Origin: Carya illinoinensis
Lineage: Eukaryota; Streptophyta; Magnoliopsida; Fagales; Juglandaceae
Assembly (NCBI RefSeq): GCF_018687715.1
Contig: NC_056757.1
Coordinates: 22,911,501-22,975,500 of the forward strand
Length of the DNA stretch: 64,000 bases
Direction: 5' to 3'
Positions 59,020 through 64,000 of this stretch are shown in pieces. Under the pieces are notes generated by a model that was given only the letters and a program-made list of their open reading frames with translations, had not been told where the DNA came from and ran no database searches. Both the position numbers and the translations under genes were made by a program. Position 1 is the stretch's first letter; every line of letters begins with the position of its first letter.

Positions 59020-60069
59020 GTACCCCGCAAGAAGGTCAATTCGAACAGCAACACAACTGATCACTCTTCGTTGCGATGGGAGTCGAGGTAGGTATTCTGG
59101 TTGTTGGGGGGCAAGTTCTGCTCTCTACCGCAAGAGGTCTCGTGGAGAGGTAGGTATTTGTGCAGTTTGTAACTGAACCTGCTCCTAGTCATTAACATCG
59201 TAGGAAAGGTAAGATTTGAGCCAGGCTGGTGCTGGGCATACTTTTCTTTGTGGCAGAGGTCGGGGTAAGTATTCGGGCCACCCGTGGGCTAGACTCGCTC
59301 TCTACCATAGGGCCCTGCATAGAGGTAAGTATTCGGGAAGTTTGAGATTGGACCCGCTCTGGCCTACTGAAATGCACAAGGAAGGTAATATGTGTCTTCA
59401 GGGGGCCAAGGGCCGACCTGCACTCCGCCGCAAGAAAGGGTTTAAGCGGCCTTGGCCATTGTGCTCACCCTTTTGCAACCCATGGGGAGTAACTTATTCA
59501 GAGCTCGATGTTGCGGGTCCACTCTTCACTGCGATGGGGGTCAGGGTAGGTATTCGAGCCGCTCGGGGCTGGACCCACTCTTTACCGATGGAGAGGTTGG
59601 TCGGCCTTTGACTTAGCCCTTCCTTTTGACCCCATGTGAGGTAGGTATTTGGGCAGTTTGAGACTAGACTCACTCCTACCCATTGGCATCACAATAAAGG
59701 TAAATGTTGGGTGACAAAGTTGTTGTCCATTGCTAACTTTGTTAAATAGGTCATCTTATTTTTCTGAGGTGAATGTGGCATGGTTTCCTAAAACATAATG
59801 AAAACACGATGAAATCCTTTCATTAATCACTGCAAATTTATAGCGTCCGTGAAAGTTAAAAAAGAATAAAACTGAAGAGCGGAATTTGATCCTTGGAGTC
59901 TTTCCCTGTGATGACTATCTCTAGCACCCTTCATCTCCCTTCATGTACTCCCTTCCTCCCCTACAAGCCCAATGGGGCAAGCCACGAGCTAAGGTCAGCA
60001 TGCGTTTTTGAGTTCTTGGATGTAACACTCACGTGCCTTGACCTGCTCCCCTCAAAAACCTCTCCTAAG

Positions 60070-60915
60070 CCTCGCAGAGTTGGGAACTTCATTTTAGGTG
60101 ATAAGTCAAGGTGACTACCCGCAGATTGTTGAGGGTGGGTCTGCCAATGATAGCGTTGTAATCAACCATGATGGTAGTAGTGCAGGTTGCAGTGCCTGCA
60201 AGGACTGACAGCATGATTGTCCCCTCAGGATGCACCATATCGCCAAAGAATCCCTTCAACGGTGTCGAGGCTGGTTGTAGTTGTGCAACGTCAATTCCCA
60301 TCTAGGTGAAAGCTTCCTAGAATAGAATGTCCACAGAGCTACCATTGTTGACAAGAATTCTTTGGGTGGTAGAGTTGGCCATTAGCATGGTTATAACCAG
60401 CGCATAGTCATGGGGGTACAACACCCCCTCTTCATCATTCTCCCCAAAGGACACAATCGGAGCTGGCTCACTTCCTCGGTGCTTGGTTGGGCAGTAGTTC
60501 GCTTAGTATACCTCATGATATCGAGCTCATTGCGCATGGGCCTTCCTACTGGAGGATGTGGTGCCTCCACCAGTAAAACCTCTGGCAATAGTCTAGATCT
60601 CTCCAAGATGGGGGCCCTGCCGTGGTGGCGATCGGGGAGGTTTATGCGGTTGCTCTCACTCGAGTGGTCGTCTGGGTGGACTTTCTTCCTTCCAACGTTA
60701 GTTGCTTCAGTCAAAGATTGTGTCCCTTCTTCCCTGATACTGTCTTCAAAGAGGGGAGTGTCGCAGCCCAGCCCGCTCCGCACGATCCCCTTCTTCGCGC
60801 CAAGAGCTGCATTGCTCAATATTGTGGGAGGTAGACCTGTGGTATATGTAGCTAATTGCCATTGGTGACTCTGAGCTTTAGCAAAATCCAGCATTTCTAA
60901 AATGGCAAAAGACAA
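60070..60915 (-). pseudogene. Tat-like gag end and protease, copy 2
   Basis: Minus strand. The gag-like frame 60915-60391 includes RPMRNELDIMRYTKR. The protease loop reads LVNNGSSVDILF (about 60365-60325), with the catalytic Asp replaced by Asn, while copy 1 keeps Asp but lost Gly. GIDVAQLQPASTPLKGFFGD, GTIMLSVLAG and NAIIGRPTLNNLRVVTLTYH follow. A 27-bp deletion removes most of FLVVKVPP. RT and integrase are missing as in copy 1. Confidence 0.78.
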
Positions 60916-61500
60916 ATAGTTTGGTTAAAAGGTGGTTCACAGCTACTCTATCTAAAGAAGTTCTCAGTATTGTTGTTGGACTTAGAACTCCGCTGAAGTA
61001 TACTCCGCTAAAGTATGGCATGTACTAGTGCATACTTTTGCTTGTGTATCTTCTAATGGAAGTCTTGCTCTCAAGCAAAGACTCACTTCCATCACTCACG
61101 GCTCAGACACTCTGAGTATATATCTGAGACATTTCAAAACCATTTATGATGAGCTAGTAGCCATTGGGAAATCTATACCAGACCATAAAAAATCTTGGTG
61201 GCTTCTCAAGGTAAAGACTATGAGGTGTTTACAACCACCGTGTTTTGTCCTCCCATCCCTTCTTATCCCAAAGTTGTCACACTTCTGGAAAGTTACAAAG
61301 ATCGATACAAACTGAATGTACCATCATCCTCACCAATTGTTTTCTATGGCCAAAAAGGATACAAGAACAAAAAGAATCAAGGAAACTCAACTTCCTTCAA
61401 TTCTAAGGGTCATGGCTTTGCTCAAGAAATCAAAGACATCAATCTAGTTCAAAGTCTTCTTTCAACTAGGACACCACTATTTTGTGTTTTCCTATAATGT
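60916..61500 (+). pseudogene. Copia gag fragment, copy 2
   Basis: Counterpart of 31378-31975. Legible are LKQRLTSITHGSDTLSIYLR, DELVAIGKSIPDHKKSWW and FYGQKGYKNKKNQGNSTSF. A small duplication (CTCCGCTGAAGTATACTCCGCTAAAGTA, about 60990-61017) and other indels shift the frame. It joins Tat gag on the left and CACTA on the right at the same points as copy 1. Confidence 0.78.
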
Positions 61501-61504
61501 TCTC

Positions 61505-63692
61505 GATCCATTGTGTGATACCTACTTTCCTGAGAAATACATGTAGAATATCAAGCAGCGCGTCTCGAAGGGCCACACACCAATGCATACAGTTCATCCA
61601 ATATATCATTGGAACTATTTGCATGGATCTGTACAACCTACATTTTGAGTGAGGCATATATTATATGAAAAAGTAAACAATCAATATTTGTTTTTAGTTA
61701 TTGAGTAAAGCATCTGCAATGTCATTACCCGTTGTTCAAACCATCTCGGGAAATCCACTTCATGTTTTTGGTTTATATCATTTACTCCCAATTCCTTAAG
61801 CACATTAATATGATCACTGAAATTGATGATTACCACAAATATTTTATATTCTTAGAATTTTTTTAAAGTAAATCACAATATTAATTAACAACTAGGTACA
61901 ACTTACTTCAAGTGGCTCTCTATCTCAAAGCAATTGTTCAACACATACTAGTGAGCTTTCTTGAGCTCTCTTCCACACAAATCATAACCACGTGCTGCAC
62001 CAAGTGGATGTACTTGTTGGAAAAACATAGAAAACCCATTTCCTTATCTTGTTTGGTCAACATCAAAGCTTCTTTCCGACCGATCAAACCTAGTGTCAAC
62101 TCTATAGAAGTATTTGGAACAGAAGGTATGCTACTCATCATCAATAGATGCTCCTACAATTGATCCTTCTAGGTGGGCCTTGTTACCCACTATGCATTTC
62201 AACTTCTCAAGGAATCATTCAATGGAATACATCCATCTATACTGGACTGGTCCTGCAAGTTGAGACTCCCGTGGCAAATGAACGGCTAGGTGAACCATGA
62301 CGCCAAAGAATGATGGTGGGTAGATACTCTATAGCTTACACAATATTATACCGATTTCCCATTCCATACAATCCAAAGGTTCAACATTCAAAGTCTTAGC
62401 ACACATAAGTCTTTAAAAAATGCACCCAATTCAATCAAAGCCCGTGCATGTCTCTTGTGAAGTACCCATGGATGCCAGTAGGCAAGATACATTATAAAAA
62501 TATATGACAATCATGACTTTTTAGTCCAATAATTTTTCAATCATTTGTTCGCACACACCTTATTTGACTCGAGGCATAACCGTGCAGTAATTTAATCTTC
62601 ATTAGCCACTCACAAAATGTAGCCCTGTCATTCCTTGACGATGTATACCACCCAATCAGTATGTAGACAAATGAACCATTTTGTTACAAGTGCATTTCTG
62701 ATCTTATTCCCAAGCGCTTCAGATCCTTCCTTGAGTTTAATGTATCCTTTGTTTTGCCTTCAATTGACATCAATGTTCTCAACATAGACTTGCAGATATT
62801 TTTTCAATATGCATAACATCAAGACTATACTACAATTTTAACTTCAACTAGTATGGGAGTTTGAAAAATATACTTTTATTTGTCCAATTCAACTCATTCA
62901 TAGTTTGTTTTCTCTTCTCTTACTTTTTACCAAATTCATTACAACCGACATTTATAAATTGTGCAAATACATATTCACTAGACAAATATAGTGGAGGGTG
63001 GCCCCATTCAACAATATAATTTTACATTCTAGAATTTCCACGTCATCTATTGTCACCAAGTAAAAATCAACGATGACCCATGAAACGTAATTTCCTCCCA
63101 TACATAAGCTATTCGGATTTGGGATATTTGTTACAAGTTGTACATTCCATTTTCCCCTTAGTACTCCAACCTAACAAGTTTCCATAAACGGAAAAATCAT
63201 TTATCGTCCATAACATGATAGCATGCATCTTGAACGAGTTGCTTGTTGATGAATCAAATGTGACAACCCCATTCTCCCACAAATATTTCAATTCTGCAAT
63301 CCATGATGTATGTGTATATCTATATCATTTTCTGGTAATCTCAGACTTGGAATAAGCAAACTCATCATAAAATATGGATCTTTCATACATTTCTAGATTA
63401 TACAACATAAGTACAACTTGCCAAGTACTATGACTAGTACTCATGTTTCCAAATGGATTAAATCAATTTGTTGTTAACGCAAGTCACACATTATGAGGTT
63501 CTTTAGCACAAACCATGGATGTTCCTAATCAAATTCCTTCCAAACCTAGGAGTCAGCATGATGTGACAAAACATCATTATTCTTGACTCTGGATGATGAG
63601 TGCCAGGTTATGTCTATAGACATTGCACATAACATAAATAATCGTTGTAATCTAGGTATCAATGAAAAGTAGTGTATGACCTTCCGCGACAT
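61505..63692 (-). pseudogene. CACTA transposase pseudogene, copy 2, cut off
   Basis: Counterpart of 31980-34140. The DUF4218-like end lies at about 61905-62300, the middle tnp2 piece near 62530-62790, and the core near 63109-63400 (KYLWENGVVTFDSSTSNSFK, GNLLGWSTKGKMECTTC). The transposase-associated N-terminus present in copy 1 (34871-34683) is missing because the block ends at 63692. Confidence 0.75.
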
Positions 63693-64000
63693 ATCAAATA
63701 TATGCTAGATGGTAAGCTATTTTAAGTATTTTTTTATTTTGATGTTGAATATATTAAAGGAAAACCTAATTCTCTTCCTAATTTTCTATCCCATGAATTT
63801 CTATAGGGAAAATTATATCATCCTCAAAATCAAGAATAAAGTTCAAATCTTCTTATGCTAGGCCACCACCTCCTCCATATCCTTCACATTGTCCTTCTGC
63901 CACTCCAAAACCATACACAGTATTGGAGACATTACCGCAAAATTTTAGGCCATCTTACAATCTATTTTCACTATTAGCTTCTTAGAAATTACTAACATAT
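63693..64000 (+). pseudogene. Endogenous caulimovirid RNase H end
   Basis: Sequence changes at 63693 from CACTA to caulimovirid. A plus-strand frame gives VEYIKGKPNSLPNFLSHEFL (63744-63803) followed by TAG 63804-63806. It resembles the last residues of the pararetroviral RNase H domain, where the polymerase polyprotein ends. The tail to 64000 is Pro-rich and AT-rich with stops. It lies on the same strand as the movement and coat-protein remnant at 39691-41815, but protease, RT and most of RNase H are absent from the window. Confidence 0.6.

Larger units (their letters stand above)
57240..59750 (+). repeat. Degenerate GGTAGGTATT tandem array, copy 2, split
   Basis: The same repeat family as 29100-30240, present at 57240-57691 and 59025-59750 and interrupted by the solo LTR. 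The left part joins the right part in the same register as in copy 1 once the insert is ignored. Confidence 0.65.
52397..63692. repeat. Block 2: composite repeat, copy 2 of 2
   Basis: A direct duplicate of 24071-34140 with the same component order and joins. Its left limit is the Athila LTR end and its right limit is a cut inside the CACTA transposase, at 63692. Differences from copy 1 include a solo LTR (57697-59019), a 54-bp deletion near 55262, a 27-bp deletion near 60160, and about 75 bp at 59761-59835 that copy 1 lacks. Confidence 0.88.

Noticed and set aside
1..64000. tRNA and rRNA genes
   Set aside because: No cloverleaf with A- and B-box spacing and no rRNA core sequence was noticed on reading. 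The initiator tRNA-Met complement at 1447 is a primer site.

Overview
This window is repeat-rich plant nuclear DNA. The lineages present (Athila- and Tat-like Gypsy, Copia, L1-type LINEs, hAT, CACTA, MITEs, an endogenous caulimovirid) and a CYP71-type P450 indicate a flowering plant, most likely a woody eudicot; the species cannot be named from the sequence. I recognise one intact host gene: a cytochrome P450 on the minus strand (exon 1 22449-21511, exon 2 16948-16334). Its single intron holds an antisense, 5'-truncated LINE. Almost everything else is decayed mobile DNA.

Layout. 1-1021: Copia RT scraps and a locally rearranged target site. 1022-12731: a Copia element with both LTRs and TSD AGTTC, interrupted by a hAT element (about 3775-11057). 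12732-16105: flank, more Copia RT/RNase H debris and a LINE 3' end. 16140-22620: the P450 locus. 22640-23860: AT-rich spacer with a MITE. 23940-36000: block 1, a minus-strand Tat-like Gypsy derivative (gag end and protease, no RT or integrase seen, antisense Transposase_28-like ORF), then a Copia gag piece, then a minus-strand CACTA transposase. 36385-39105: minus-strand LINE. 39356-39526: MITE with a 9-bp TSD. 39691-41815: endogenous caulimovirid movement- and coat-protein region.

41816-45258: a 3.4-kb LTR-like unit (TGTAATGACC...GCGTCACA) with an internal 1.39-kb tandem duplication and eight related hairpins. It abuts, in mid-gag, an Athila-like gag-pol (45259-50067) with its own 3' LTR (51098-52392). 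52397-63692: block 2, a direct duplicate of 24071-34140 with the same internal junctions and an extra solo LTR (57697-59019, TSD GTACC). At 63693 caulimovirid sequence resumes (RNase H end), so viral sequence flanks a 21.9-kb mosaic on both sides.

Only the P450 looks functional. The transposons form a nesting record: hAT in Copia, LINE in P450 intron, solo LTR in block 2, and LTR-like, Athila and block-2 sequence within a caulimovirid remnant. The least explained observations are the covarying hairpin family, the palindromic CGCTCGAGCG arrays set 42-44 bp upstream of the TATA box in two different LTRs, the conserved TATA-to-AATAAA cassette in both blocks, and the mosaic block bounded by viral sequence.
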